Assembly: GCA_002256245.1 (NCBI GenBank)
Contig: NKIU01000003.1
Coordinates: 310,001-374,000 of the forward strand
Source of the DNA: Pseudorhodobacter sp. PARRP1
Lineage (GTDB): Bacteria; Pseudomonadota; Alphaproteobacteria; Rhodobacterales; Rhodobacteraceae
Length of the DNA: 64,000 nt
Direction: 5' to 3'
Below are positions 34,700 through 42,701 of this stretch, piece by piece; positions within the stretch are counted from its first letter, which is position 1, and every line of letters begins with the position of its first letter. Made by a program: the position numbers and the translations under genes. The notes below the pieces were generated by a model. The model saw nothing but the letters and a program-made list of their open reading frames with translations, made no database searches and had not been told where the DNA came from.

Positions 34700-34726
34700 A
34701 TCACAAGTTAAAATCACAAAATCACA
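34700..34726. promoter_or_regulatory. Three direct ATCACA repeats, candidate DeoR operator
   Basis: ATCACA occurs at 34700, 34713 and 34721 in the 151-bp divergent gap, in AT-rich DNA. DeoR-family repressors often bind short direct repeats in such gaps, so these may control both the transaldolase and the deoR-eryH-eryI operon. Confidence 0.45.
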
Positions 34727-34785
34727 TAAACCACTTTTCATTCGGTTTGTGCGATGTTAAAATGATCAAAGCAGGGGGGAATCTG

Positions 34786-35556
34786 GTGAAGCGCGAAGAT
34801 CGCAAACAGGCGATTATGGATCTGCTGGTAGGCCAGCGCGCGGTCGATCTGGATGATCTGGCCGAGCGTTTTGCGGTGTCGAAAATGACCATCCACCGCG
34901 ATCTGGACGATCTGGAGGCCGAGGGTTTGCTGCGCAAGATGCGCGGGGGGGCCACGATGGAATCGGGCACCCAGTTCGAATCCGATTTCCGCTTTCGCGC
35001 ACGTCAGGAAGGCCCCGCCAAGGCGCGGATGGCGCGCGCGGCGCTGCAACTGGTAGAGCCCGGCATGACGGTGATGATCAACGATGGCTCGATGGCTGCG
35101 GTGCTGGGGGCGATGTTGACCGAGAAGCGCCCGCTGACCGTGATCACCAACAACGCCGCCGTGATTGACGTGCTGCGCGCCGAGCATGGCATCACGCTGA
35201 TCGCTTTGGGCGGGGTTTATTCCTATAAGTTCAATGGCTTCTTTGGTGTTGTCACCGAAGAAACCCTCGCCCGTCTGCATGCCGATGTGGCCTTTATCTC
35301 GACCCCCGCCGTCCAAGGCACCCGCGCCTATCACATGGATGACAACGCCGTGCGCGCCAAGCGGGCGATGATCGCAAGTGCTGCGCGCACCTGCCTTCTG
35401 GTCAACCACCAGCGCTTTGGCCGCCAGTCTTTGCACGTGCTGGCCGAGCTTTCCGATTTCGACACCATCATCACCGATGCCCCGCCCGAACCCGAAGCCC
35501 GTGCCGCTTTGGACCGGGCCGGGATCGGCCTTCGCATCGCAGGAGACAGCGCATGA
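34786..35556 (+). CDS. eryR: DeoR-family regulator of the eryH-eryI operon
   Basis: The 256-residue protein has a DeoR HTH (VDLDDLAERFAVSKMTIHRDLDDLEAEGLL, about 19-48) and a DeoRC effector domain (VMINDGSMAAVLGAML, VITNNAAVI). The gene order deoR, tpi-like, rpiB-like downstream of eryABCD is the same as in Brucella and rhizobia. The GTG at 34786 has GGGGGGA five bases upstream and gives the family-typical start KREDRKQAIMDLL; an ATG at 34762 is the alternative. It overlaps eryH by four bases. Confidence 0.83.
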   Translation: MKREDRKQAIMDLLVGQRAVDLDDLAERFAVSKMTIHRDLDDLEAEGLLRKMRGGATMESGTQFESDFRFRARQEGPAKARMARAALQLVEPGMTVMINDGSMAAVLGAMLTEKRPLTVITNNAAVIDVLRAEHGITLIALGGVYSYKFNGFFGVVTEETLARLHADVAFISTPAVQGTRAYHMDDNAVRAKRAMIASAARTCLLVNHQRFGRQSLHVLAELSDFDTIITDAPPEPEARAALDRAGIGLRIAGDSA

Positions 35557-36308
35557 GCAAACACGTCTGGGTCGGCACAAGTTGGAAAATGAACAAAACC
35601 CTCGCCGAAGCGCGGGCCTTCGCCGAAGGTCTGCCGCCTAAGGGCGATCTGCGCATTCAGCGCTTTGTGATCCCGCCGTTTACCGCCGTGCGCGAGGTGA
35701 AAACCCTTCTTGCCGACAGTGATGTGAAGGTCGGTGCGCAGAACATGCATTGGGCCGATGAGGGTGCTTGGACGGGCGAGGTCTCGCCCTTGATGTTGAA
35801 GGATTGCAACCTCGACATCGTGGAACTCGGGCATTCCGAACGCCGTGAATTCTTTGGCGAAACCGACGAAACCGTCGCCCTGAAGGTGGAAGCCGCCGTG
35901 CGTCACGGGCTTATCCCGTTGATTTGCATTGGCGAAACCTTGGCACAACGCGAAGCGGGCAGCGCCACCGAAACCTTGGCTGCGCAAGTCGCAGGGGCTT
36001 TGGGCAAACTCTCACCCGAGCAGAAATCAGCGCAAATCCTGCTCGCCTATGAACCCGTCTGGGCCATTGGTGCGGGCGGTATTCCCGCCTCATCCGACTA
36101 CGCCGACGCCCGGCAGGCCGAAATCATTGCAACCGCCGAAACCATCCTGAACCGCCGCATCCCGTGTCTTTACGGCGGTTCGGTCAATCCCGGCAACGCT
36201 GCCGAACTTATCGCTTGCCCGCATATCGACGGGCTGTTCATTGGCCGCTCGGCCTGGAATGTCGCAGGCTATCTCGACATCCTCGCCCGCGTCGCCGCAA
36301 CTTTGTGA
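35553..36308 (+). CDS. eryH: EryH, TIM-family tetrulose-phosphate isomerase
   Basis: The 251-residue protein has the triose-phosphate-isomerase fold with catalytic residues in place: Lys in GTSWKMNKT (about residue 13), His in [12 protein letters not shown] and Glu in [12 protein letters not shown]. In Brucella this paralogue (TpiA2/EryH) acts on tetrulose phosphate rather than on triose phosphate, and the related L-erythrulose-1-phosphate isomerase of actinobacteria has the same fold. The neighbourhood supports this over a housekeeping TpiA. It overlaps the DeoR gene (ATGA) and lies 11 bases before eryI. Confidence 0.87.
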   Translation: MSKHVWVGTSWKMNKTLAEARAFAEGLPPKGDLRIQRFVIPPFTAVREVKTLLADSDVKVGAQNMHWADEGAWTGEVSPLMLKDCNLDIVELGHSERREFFGETDETVALKVEAAVRHGLIPLICIGETLAQREAGSATETLAAQVAGALGKLSPEQKSAQILLAYEPVWAIGAGGIPASSDYADARQAEIIATAETILNRRIPCLYGGSVNPGNAAELIACPHIDGLFIGRSAWNVAGYLDILARVAATL

Positions 36309-36319
36309 AGGAGAACCCT

Positions 36320-36769
36320 ATGAAACTTGCAATCGCGGGCGACAGCGCAGGCGAAGGTCTCGCCAAGATCCTCGCCGATCATCTGAAGGGCGCGCATGAG
36401 GTTTCGGAAATCTCGCGCACCGAGGCAGGCCCGGATGCCTTCTACGCCAACCTGTCCGACCGGGTTGCCAACGAAGTGCTGGCAGGCAAATACGACCGCG
36501 CCATTCTGGTCTGCGGCACCGGTATTGGCGTGTGCATTTCCGCCAACAAGGTGCCGGGTATCCGCGCCGCGCTGACGCATGACACCTATTCGGCAGAACG
36601 CGCCGCGCTGTCGAACAACGCGCAAATCATCACCATGGGCGCGCGGGTGATCGGATCGGAACTGGCCAAAGCCATCGCCGAAGCTTTCCTGAAAGAAACC
36701 TTCGATCCGGCAGGCCGCTCGGCCACCAATGTTGACGCGATCAACGCGCTGGACAAGAAATACTCCTAA
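36320..36769 (+). CDS. eryI: EryI, RpiB-like D-erythrose-4-phosphate isomerase
   Basis: The 149-residue protein matches the RpiB/LacAB fold. It has [12 protein letters not shown] at the start, the catalytic-cysteine motif [14 protein letters not shown] near residue 65, and [17 protein letters not shown] with the ring-opening histidine. In the erythritol pathway EryI makes D-erythrose-4-phosphate, which enters the pentose-phosphate pathway. AGGAGA nine bases upstream sets the ATG at 36320. It is the last gene before a terminator-like hairpin. Confidence 0.88.
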   Translation: MKLAIAGDSAGEGLAKILADHLKGAHEVSEISRTEAGPDAFYANLSDRVANEVLAGKYDRAILVCGTGIGVCISANKVPGIRAALTHDTYSAERAALSNNAQIITMGARVIGSELAKAIAEAFLKETFDPAGRSATNVDAINALDKKYS

Positions 36770-36798
36770 CCTGCGGCAGCACTTCGCAGCAGGTCAGC

Positions 36799-36826
36799 AA
36801 GCCCGGTGTCCTCCTCCGCCGGGCTT
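36799..36826 (+). terminator. Terminator-like hairpin after eryI
   Basis: AAGCCCGG pairs with CCGGGCTT around a 12-base loop and is followed by GTTTC. It lies in the 104-bp gap between eryI and dhaK and may reduce read-through into dhaKL. Confidence 0.55.
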
Positions 36827-36873
36827 GTTTCATCCATCCGAAGCCGCCATTCTGGCGCAAACCGGAGACGCGC

Positions 36874-37872
36874 ATGGCACCGACACAAAAGCTGATCAAC
36901 GATGGCAATCACGCGGTGGATGAGATGCTGCGCGGCGTTCTGGCCGCCCATCCCAACCATTTGACCCTTGCTGCCCCGCGCGCTGTGATCGCCAAACATG
37001 GGCCGCGCGCGGGCAAGGTGGCGCTGGTGATCGGCGGCGGATCGGGGCATGAGCCGACGTTTTTGGGCTTTGTCGGCAAGGGTTTGGCCGATGCCTGTGC
37101 GGTGGGCAATGTCTTTGCATCCCCCCCGCCGCAGCCTTGCGTTGATGCCGCGATGGCCGCAGATGGCGGGGCAGGGGTGCTGTTCATGTATGGCAACTAC
37201 GCCGGCGACGTAATGAATTTCGACATGGCGGCTGAGATGCTGGAGATGGAGGGCATCGAGGCCCGCACCGTTCTGACCACCGACGATATCGCCTCGTCCC
37301 CCGACCGCGCGAAACGCCGCGGAGTTGCTGGAAACGTGTTCATCTTCAAAGCCGCAGGCGCTGCTGCCGACAAGATGCTGCCCTTGGATGAGGTCGCCCG
37401 TATCGCAGCCCATGCCAACGCCCGCACCTATACGATGGGCGTGGCGCTTTCGGCCTGTTCGCTGCCGCAAACCCGCCGCCTGAATTTCGATCTGCCCGCC
37501 GGAGAGATGGAAATCGGCATGGGCATCCATGGCGAGCCGGGCATCCGGCGCGGGGCGTTAAAGCCCGCCAATGCGGTCGCTGATGAGATCATGGACGCGA
37601 TCCTTGCGGAAATGAATGCCCCCGCCGGGGCCAAGGTTGCCGTGCTGGTCAACTCGCTCGGCTCCACCCCGCTGATGGAGCTTTACATCCTTTACGCCCG
37701 CGTCGCCGCACGTCTGGGCGCTGCCGATCTGAGCGTCCACACCGCCCTCGTCGGCCCCTATTGCACCTCGATGGAGATGGCGGGGGCCTCGATCACGATC
37801 ATGCATCTGGATGATGAGTTGACGCAGATGCTGGATCATCCCTGTGATTGCGCCATGTTCCGGGTGGGTTAA
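36874..37872 (+). CDS. dhaK: Dihydroxyacetone-kinase-type subunit DhaK
   Basis: The 332-residue protein has the DhaK motifs GGGSGHEPTFLGFVG (about 50-64), YGNYAGDVMNFDMA and the substrate-binding histidine His219 in GIHGEPG, which forms a hemiaminal with the ketone substrate. With DhaL it phosphorylates dihydroxyacetone or related ketoses. No DhaM phosphotransferase gene is adjacent. Its place directly after eryH and eryI suggests that erythrulose may be the substrate, as in tetritol pathways that use DAK-family kinases, but dihydroxyacetone remains possible. Confidence 0.9.
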   Translation: MAPTQKLINDGNHAVDEMLRGVLAAHPNHLTLAAPRAVIAKHGPRAGKVALVIGGGSGHEPTFLGFVGKGLADACAVGNVFASPPPQPCVDAAMAADGGAGVLFMYGNYAGDVMNFDMAAEMLEMEGIEARTVLTTDDIASSPDRAKRRGVAGNVFIFKAAGAAADKMLPLDEVARIAAHANARTYTMGVALSACSLPQTRRLNFDLPAGEMEIGMGIHGEPGIRRGALKPANAVADEIMDAILAEMNAPAGAKVAVLVNSLGSTPLMELYILYARVAARLGAADLSVHTALVGPYCTSMEMAGASITIMHLDDELTQMLDHPCDCAMFRVG

Positions 37873-37875
37873 GCG

Positions 37876-38475
37876 ATGGATTTCACCACCCAAAACCTCA
37901 CCGCCCTGTTTGAAAACCTCGCCGCGCGCATGTCTGCCGAACGCGATGCGCTTTGCGCGCTCGATGGGCTGATCGGGGACGCAGATCATGGCATCGCGAT
38001 GGAGCAAGGCATGGCTGCCGCAGCCCTTGCCGTGCCAAACCTAGCCACCCTGCAAGACCAGTTCAACGCCGCCGCCAAAGCCTTTCTGAACGCGGTCGGG
38101 GCGTCTTCCGGCCCGCTTTACGCCACCGCCTTGATGCGCGCCGCCAAAGCGGCAGGCCCGCGTGCTGCCATGCCCCGCAGCGAAACCCCCGCGCTGATCG
38201 CGGCGATGGCCGATGGTATCGCCCATCGCGGCAAAGCCGAACCGGGGCAAAAGACCATGCTCGACGCTTGGGCCCCCGCCGCTGCCGCCGCCAAATCCGG
38301 TGCAAACTGGGCCGAGATCCTAAGCGCCGCCCAAAGCGGGGCCGACGCCACCGCCGCCATGCAAGCCACCCTTGGCCGCGCCGCACGCCTTGGTGAACGC
38401 AGCCTGGGCCACAAAGACCCCGGTGCGGTCAGCGCCTGCATGATCATCGCCGAGTTCGCCAAGGCGCTGGGCTAA
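37876..38475 (+). CDS. dhaL: Dihydroxyacetone-kinase-type subunit DhaL
   Basis: The 199-residue protein has the nucleotide/Mg-binding motif GLIGDADHGIAMEQG (about 34-48), GASSGPLYATALMRAA and the C-terminal LGERSLGHKDPGAVS region of DhaL. DhaL carries the ADP or ATP that phosphorylates the substrate on DhaK. It starts three bases after dhaK. A large Rhodobacter-type palindrome follows 38 bases after its stop. Confidence 0.9.
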   Translation: MDFTTQNLTALFENLAARMSAERDALCALDGLIGDADHGIAMEQGMAAAALAVPNLATLQDQFNAAAKAFLNAVGASSGPLYATALMRAAKAAGPRAAMPRSETPALIAAMADGIAHRGKAEPGQKTMLDAWAPAAAAAKSGANWAEILSAAQSGADATAAMQATLGRAARLGERSLGHKDPGAVSACMIIAEFAKALG

Positions 38476-38850
38476 CCCGCTAAAATCTGTCTAAAGTTTT
38501 TCATCTGTTCCTAAATATCCCCGCCGGAGGCTCCTTGCATCTGTGTCGGATGCCTCCGGCGGGGATATTTGAGCAGAGAGGATGACCAGACGCGGCCTTC
38601 ATGATGGCCGATCACATCGGCCAATCCAGCCGCTCGGGTTGCGCAAACGCCGAGCCGCCTGCGATCAGACAGGGCCAAGGGGGTGCGAGGCGCCCCGCCG
38701 ATGCGTCAGCGCCCGCAAATCTTGAAGCGGTTGCCAAGGCAAAAAGCAGCGGATGCGTCGCTGAAGGGTGCGCAGATGGGGCGCGCTAAGGGATCGACAG
38801 CCGTTGTGAAATCCCGCAGTCTTGCCGCAGATAGAATGAGGCCTCACAGC
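38476..38850. other. Intergenic region with no recognisable gene
   Basis: The 375-bp gap between dhaL and the FAH-family gene contains the long hairpin at 38513-38570. The remainder has coding-like GC content but no gene I can support. An open frame in phase with the next gene runs from 38683 but its translation looks unlike any family. Confidence 0.6.
38513..38570. repeat. Long palindromic hairpin, probable dispersed repeat and terminator
   Basis: AAATATCCCCGCCGGAGGC and its exact reverse complement form a 19-bp stem around a 20-base loop. Palindromes ending in GGCGGGGATATTT are frequent at gene ends in Rhodobacteraceae, where they act like REP elements. It lies 38 bases after the dhaL stop and could terminate or stabilise the ery/dha transcript. 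Confidence 0.7.
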
Positions 38851-40002
38851 ATGTCACACCCCCCGGTTCTTACCCTGCCAGACGGCCTTTGGCTGGGGCG
38901 CATTTGGCGGGCGGGGATTGGCCCGTGTGTGGTCACGGTGCGACAGGGGCGGGTGCTGGACATCACCAGCAAAGCCGCGCCGACCATGCGGGATGCGTTG
39001 GAATTGGGCGATCTGGCGGGGTTTGTTGCCAACGCGCCGGGTGCGGATATCGGCGCTTTGGCCGATATCGCCGCGGCGTCGGTGGAGCCTGATCCAGCCG
39101 TGACCCACCTGCTTGCGCCGAATGATCTGCAGGCGGTGAAGGCTTGCGGCGTGACCTTCGCGCGGTCGATGGTGGAGCGGGTGATCGAGGAGCGCGCTGC
39201 CGGGAACCCGGCGCGGGCGGCGGAAATCCGCGCCCGGGTGGCGGATGTGATCGGCAATTCGCTGCGCGATCTGATCCCCGGATCGGCCAAGGCGGCCGAG
39301 GTCAAGGCGCTGCTGCAAGCCGAAGGGCTGTGGAGCCAATATCTCGAGGTGGGCATTGGCCCCGATGCCGAGGTGTTCACCAAGGCGCAGCCGATGTCGG
39401 CGGTGGGTTATGGGGCCAGTGTGGGGCTGCATCCGATCAGCAAATGGAACAACCCGGAACCGGAAGTGGTGCTGGCGGTCAATTCCAAGGGTGTGATTGT
39501 CGGGGCGACCTTGGGCAACGATGTGAACCTGCGCGATGTCGAGGGACGCTCGGCTTTGCTGTTGGGCAAGGCGAAAGACAACAATGCGGCGGCCAGCATC
39601 GGGCCGTTTATCCGGGTGTTTGACGCAGGCTTCAGCCTTAACACCGTGCGCAATCTGGAACTGGCGCTGACGGTGACGGGCGCGGATGGCTTCCGGCTGG
39701 AGGGGGCATCATCCATGCGCCAGATCAGCCGCGACCCTGCCGATCTGGTGGCGCAGACGCGGGGGCGGCATCATCAATATCCCGACGGCTTCATGCTGTA
39801 TTGTGGCACGATGTTCTCGCCGGTGCAGGACCGTGACGGGCCGGGGCAGGGCTTTACCCACCATGTCGGCGATGTGGTCAGCATCGCCACCCCCGAGCTT
39901 GGGGTTTTGACCAACACGGTGCGGCTTTCGACCGAGGCACCGGAATGGGTGTTTGGCGCGGGCGCACTGATGCGCAATCTGGCGGGGCGTGGGCTGCTGT
40001 AG
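38851..40002 (+). CDS. FAH-family sugar-acid dehydratase, XylX-like
   Basis: The 383-residue protein has the C-terminal fumarylacetoacetate-hydrolase fold. The segments VGIGPDAEVFTKAQPMSAVGYG, NNPEPEVVLAVNSKG and GATLGNDVNLRDVEGRS supply the metal-binding acids. Members of this long FAH type (for example Caulobacter XylX) dehydrate 2-keto-3-deoxy-pentonates to 2-ketoglutarate semialdehyde, the substrate of the dehydrogenase encoded next door on the opposite strand. The ATG at 38851 begins a family-like N-terminus. It is a paralogue by fold, not by sequence, of GguC at 44451. Confidence 0.75.
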   Translation: MSHPPVLTLPDGLWLGRIWRAGIGPCVVTVRQGRVLDITSKAAPTMRDALELGDLAGFVANAPGADIGALADIAAASVEPDPAVTHLLAPNDLQAVKACGVTFARSMVERVIEERAAGNPARAAEIRARVADVIGNSLRDLIPGSAKAAEVKALLQAEGLWSQYLEVGIGPDAEVFTKAQPMSAVGYGASVGLHPISKWNNPEPEVVLAVNSKGVIVGATLGNDVNLRDVEGRSALLLGKAKDNNAAASIGPFIRVFDAGFSLNTVRNLELALTVTGADGFRLEGASSMRQISRDPADLVAQTRGRHHQYPDGFMLYCGTMFSPVQDRDGPGQGFTHHVGDVVSIATPELGVLTNTVRLSTEAPEWVFGAGALMRNLAGRGLL

Positions 40003-40210
40003 GCAGATGATCTTGCGATGTGTCCCCGCGGGGACAAAAGTCTGGTGGTGGTAGATTTGGTATTTTTTACCGCTAAATCTTGATGCAGCGGCCCCGGATG
40101 CGGAGTTTGACGCGATCGCGCAGAAGGCCTGTCAGGGGCGGAGGGCCAAGGTTTGGCGGCCAGCCCGCACACCAGATGGCGCGGGCTGGACCGGATCAGT
40201 GGGGGCGGCG

Positions 40211-41716
40211 TTAGCCCAGATCGGCCGGGAACAACTCGGCTGGCAGGTTCTGGAACGCCACCGGGCGCAGCCAGCGCCGGATCGACAGCGTGCCCACCGA
40301 GGTGGCCCCGAAGTTGGTCGAGGCGGGGTAGGGGCCGCCATGCACCTGCGCATCGACAACCTCAACCCCGGTCGGGAAGCCGTTGGCAAGGATGCGGCCG
40401 GCTTTACGCTCTAACACCGGCAGCAGGGCGCGGGCTTGCGGGTAATCGGCGGCGTCGATGTGCAGGGTGCAGGTCAACTGGCCTTGCAGGGCTTGTGCGA
40501 CGGCCTGCATTTGCGCGAAATCGCGCACCCGCACGATCAGGCCGAGGGGGCCGAACACTTCCTCGCCCAAGGCGTGATTGGCCAGCCAATCGGCACCCGA
40601 AACCTCAAACAGATAGGGCGTCGCCTGGCGCATGTCGCAGACCGAGGTCAGCACGGCCTGCACCCCAGTGCTGGCGGCCACGCGGTCGCGGCCCGCGCGG
40701 TAGGCTTCGGCGATGCCATCGGTCAGCATGGTTTGGGCTGCGACCTTGGAGAGGGCGGTTTTGGCGGCGTCGATGAAGGTTTGGGCCTCAACGCTGTCGA
40801 TCACCACGGCGATGCCGGGATTGGTGCAGAATTGGCCTGCGCCCATGGTCAGGCTGCCCGCCCAGCCGATGCCCAAAGCCTCACCCCGCGCGGCGATGGC
40901 GGCGGGCATGAGGAACATCGGGTTGACGGAGCCGAGTTCGCCGAAGAACGGGATCGGCTCGGGCCGGCGTGCGCAGAGGTCAAACAGCGCGCGACCGCCG
41001 CCGAGCGAGCCGGTAAAGCCCACGGCTTTGATCAGCGGGTGCTGCACCAGGCTTTCACCGACATCGCGTTTGCCGCCTTGCACCAGGCTGAAGGTGCCGG
41101 GGTGCAGGCCCAAGGCTTTGATAGCCGCATCAATGGCTTGGGCGACGATCTCGCCGGTGCCGGGATGCGCGGAATGGCCTTTGACCACCACGGTGCAGCC
41201 TGCGGCGAGGGCAGAGGCGGTGTCGCCGCCTGCGGTGGAGAAGGCGAGCGGGAAGTTTGACGCGCCAAACACCGCGACCGGGCCGACGGCGACCTGCATC
41301 ATGCGGATTTCCGGGCGTGGGGCGGGGGTGCGGTCGGGCTGGGCGGCGTCAAAGCGGCGATCCAGATAGTCGCCCTTGCGGATATGGTTGGCGAACAGGC
41401 GCAACTGACCGGTGGTGCGGCCGCGCTCGCCTTCCAGCCGGGCGGCGGGCAGGCCGGTTTCGGACGTGCCGATGGCGGTGATTTCAGCCCCGCGTGCGTC
41501 GATTTCCTCGGCAATCTTGTCAAGGAAAGCGGCACGCGCCTCGCGGGAGAGCGCGGAATAGGACGGGAACGCGGCCTCGGCCCCCTGCACGGCGGCATCG
41601 ACATGGGCGGGGGTGCCTGCGGCGAAGGGCAGGGCCTCGCCCGTGGCGGGGGACGACAGGAAGGTGGTGTCGCCTGCGACCCATTGGCCCGCGATGAGGT
41701 GTTTTCCGGTAAGCAT
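40211..41716 (-). CDS. 2-Ketoglutarate semialdehyde dehydrogenase
   Basis: The 501-residue aldehyde dehydrogenase starts MLTGKHLIAGQWVAGD. It has the coenzyme-binding FGASNFPLAFSTAGGDTASALAAG, the GFTGSLGGGRALFD turn, the general base Glu in FFGELGSVNP and the nucleophile Cys in GAGQFCTNPG. It matches the KGSADH type that oxidises 2-ketoglutarate semialdehyde to 2-ketoglutarate with NAD(P), the last step of the Weimberg pathway. It is the last gene of the chvE-to-KGSADH operon, 73 bases after the dehydrogenase gene, with a hairpin in the gap. Confidence 0.88.
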   Translation of the reverse strand: MLTGKHLIAGQWVAGDTTFLSSPATGEALPFAAGTPAHVDAAVQGAEAAFPSYSALSREARAAFLDKIAEEIDARGAEITAIGTSETGLPAARLEGERGRTTGQLRLFANHIRKGDYLDRRFDAAQPDRTPAPRPEIRMMQVAVGPVAVFGASNFPLAFSTAGGDTASALAAGCTVVVKGHSAHPGTGEIVAQAIDAAIKALGLHPGTFSLVQGGKRDVGESLVQHPLIKAVGFTGSLGGGRALFDLCARRPEPIPFFGELGSVNPMFLMPAAIAARGEALGIGWAGSLTMGAGQFCTNPGIAVVIDSVEAQTFIDAAKTALSKVAAQTMLTDGIAEAYRAGRDRVAASTGVQAVLTSVCDMRQATPYLFEVSGADWLANHALGEEVFGPLGLIVRVRDFAQMQAVAQALQGQLTCTLHIDAADYPQARALLPVLERKAGRILANGFPTGVEVVDAQVHGGPYPASTNFGATSVGTLSIRRWLRPVAFQNLPAELFPADLG

Positions 41717-41737
41717 GGTGTTTCCTTTCGGCGAAGG

Positions 41738-41758
41738 CTGGGGGTTTCACACCCCCAG
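41738..41758 (-). terminator. Stem-loop and Rhodobacter-type tail sequence between two pentose genes
   Basis: CTGGGGGT-N5-ACCCCCAG forms an 8-bp stem. The adjoining CCCCGTGGAGTATTTGGGCC is a sequence often repeated at gene borders in this group. It lies within the operon and may tune expression of the downstream dehydrogenase. Confidence 0.5.
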
Positions 41759-41789
41759 ACCCCCGTGGAGTATTTGGGCCAAGATGGAG

Positions 41790-42701
41790 CTAGAAGTCGA
41801 AAGCTTCGGTTTCAAGGCGGCGACCGAGGGTAAGCGCGTCGGCGACGTGGACCATCGGGGTAAGGTCGATTTCACTGGCTTTGGTGGCCACCAGTTCGGC
41901 CATGCGGGCATAAAGCGCGGGGTATTCGCCCATGATGGTATTCTCGCCGCCCGCAGGTTTGCCGTTGATTTCCAGCACGTTGCCGCCCATGCGCAAGGCC
42001 ATAGGGCCGTGGTCGGTTTCAACATGGATATCCCAGGTTTGCGGGCCGGTCTGGCGCCAGTCGAAATCGGCGGTGACATTGCCCGAGAAGGTGAGTTTGG
42101 CGGCGATCGGGGTTTGGCGGTTAGATGGAAACTCAAGGCTTGCGGCGGTCAGATGCACCGGGGCGGGGAGAATCTCGGTCAGGATCGACAAAGCGTTGAT
42201 GCCGGGATCGAACACGCCCATGCCGCCGGGTTCAAACACCCAATCCTGCCCGGGATGCCATTTGCGCACGTCTTCGCGCCAGGTGATATGGGCTTTGCGG
42301 ATGGTTTTATCGGCCAGCCACGCCTTTGCCGGGGCCACCGCCTGCGCCATGCGGCTGTGCCATGTGGTGTAGAGGGTGAGGCCTTTTGCGGCCGCGAGGG
42401 CTTGCAGGGCGTGGATTTCGGCCAAGGTCGCGCCGGGGGGCTTTTCCAGCATGACGTGGCGACCTGCGTTCAGCGCGGCTTCGGCGTAGTCAAAGCGCGG
42501 CACCGGGGGCAGGCAAAGCGATACCACCGGCACATCGGGGCGGGCGGCGAGGAAGGCGGCGAAATCGGTGAAGGATTCCACGCCCTCGACCGCGCCTTTG
42601 CGCGAGACGGTGGCCGCCAGCTCCCAATCGGGGGAGTTGGCGATGGCGGGGACGTGTTGATCAATGGCGATCTTGCCGATGCCGACCAGAGCGATCTTCA
42701 T
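41790..42701 (-). CDS. Arabinose/galactose 1-dehydrogenase, Gfo/Idh type
   Basis: The 303-residue protein starts MKIALVGIGKIAIDQHVPAI, a Rossmann fold. It has the motif EKPPGATLAE near residue 90 and a substrate domain with WREDVRKWHPGQDWVFEPGGMGVFDPGINA. This is typical of NAD(P)-dependent L-arabinose or D-galactose 1-dehydrogenases of Azospirillum and rhizobia. It oxidises the pentose to its lactone. The start overlaps the stop of the dehydratase gene (TGATG). No lactonase gene is present in the cluster. Confidence 0.87.
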   Translation of the reverse strand: MKIALVGIGKIAIDQHVPAIANSPDWELAATVSRKGAVEGVESFTDFAAFLAARPDVPVVSLCLPPVPRFDYAEAALNAGRHVMLEKPPGATLAEIHALQALAAAKGLTLYTTWHSRMAQAVAPAKAWLADKTIRKAHITWREDVRKWHPGQDWVFEPGGMGVFDPGINALSILTEILPAPVHLTAASLEFPSNRQTPIAAKLTFSGNVTADFDWRQTGPQTWDIHVETDHGPMALRMGGNVLEINGKPAGGENTIMGEYPALYARMAELVATKASEIDLTPMVHVADALTLGRRLETEAFDF

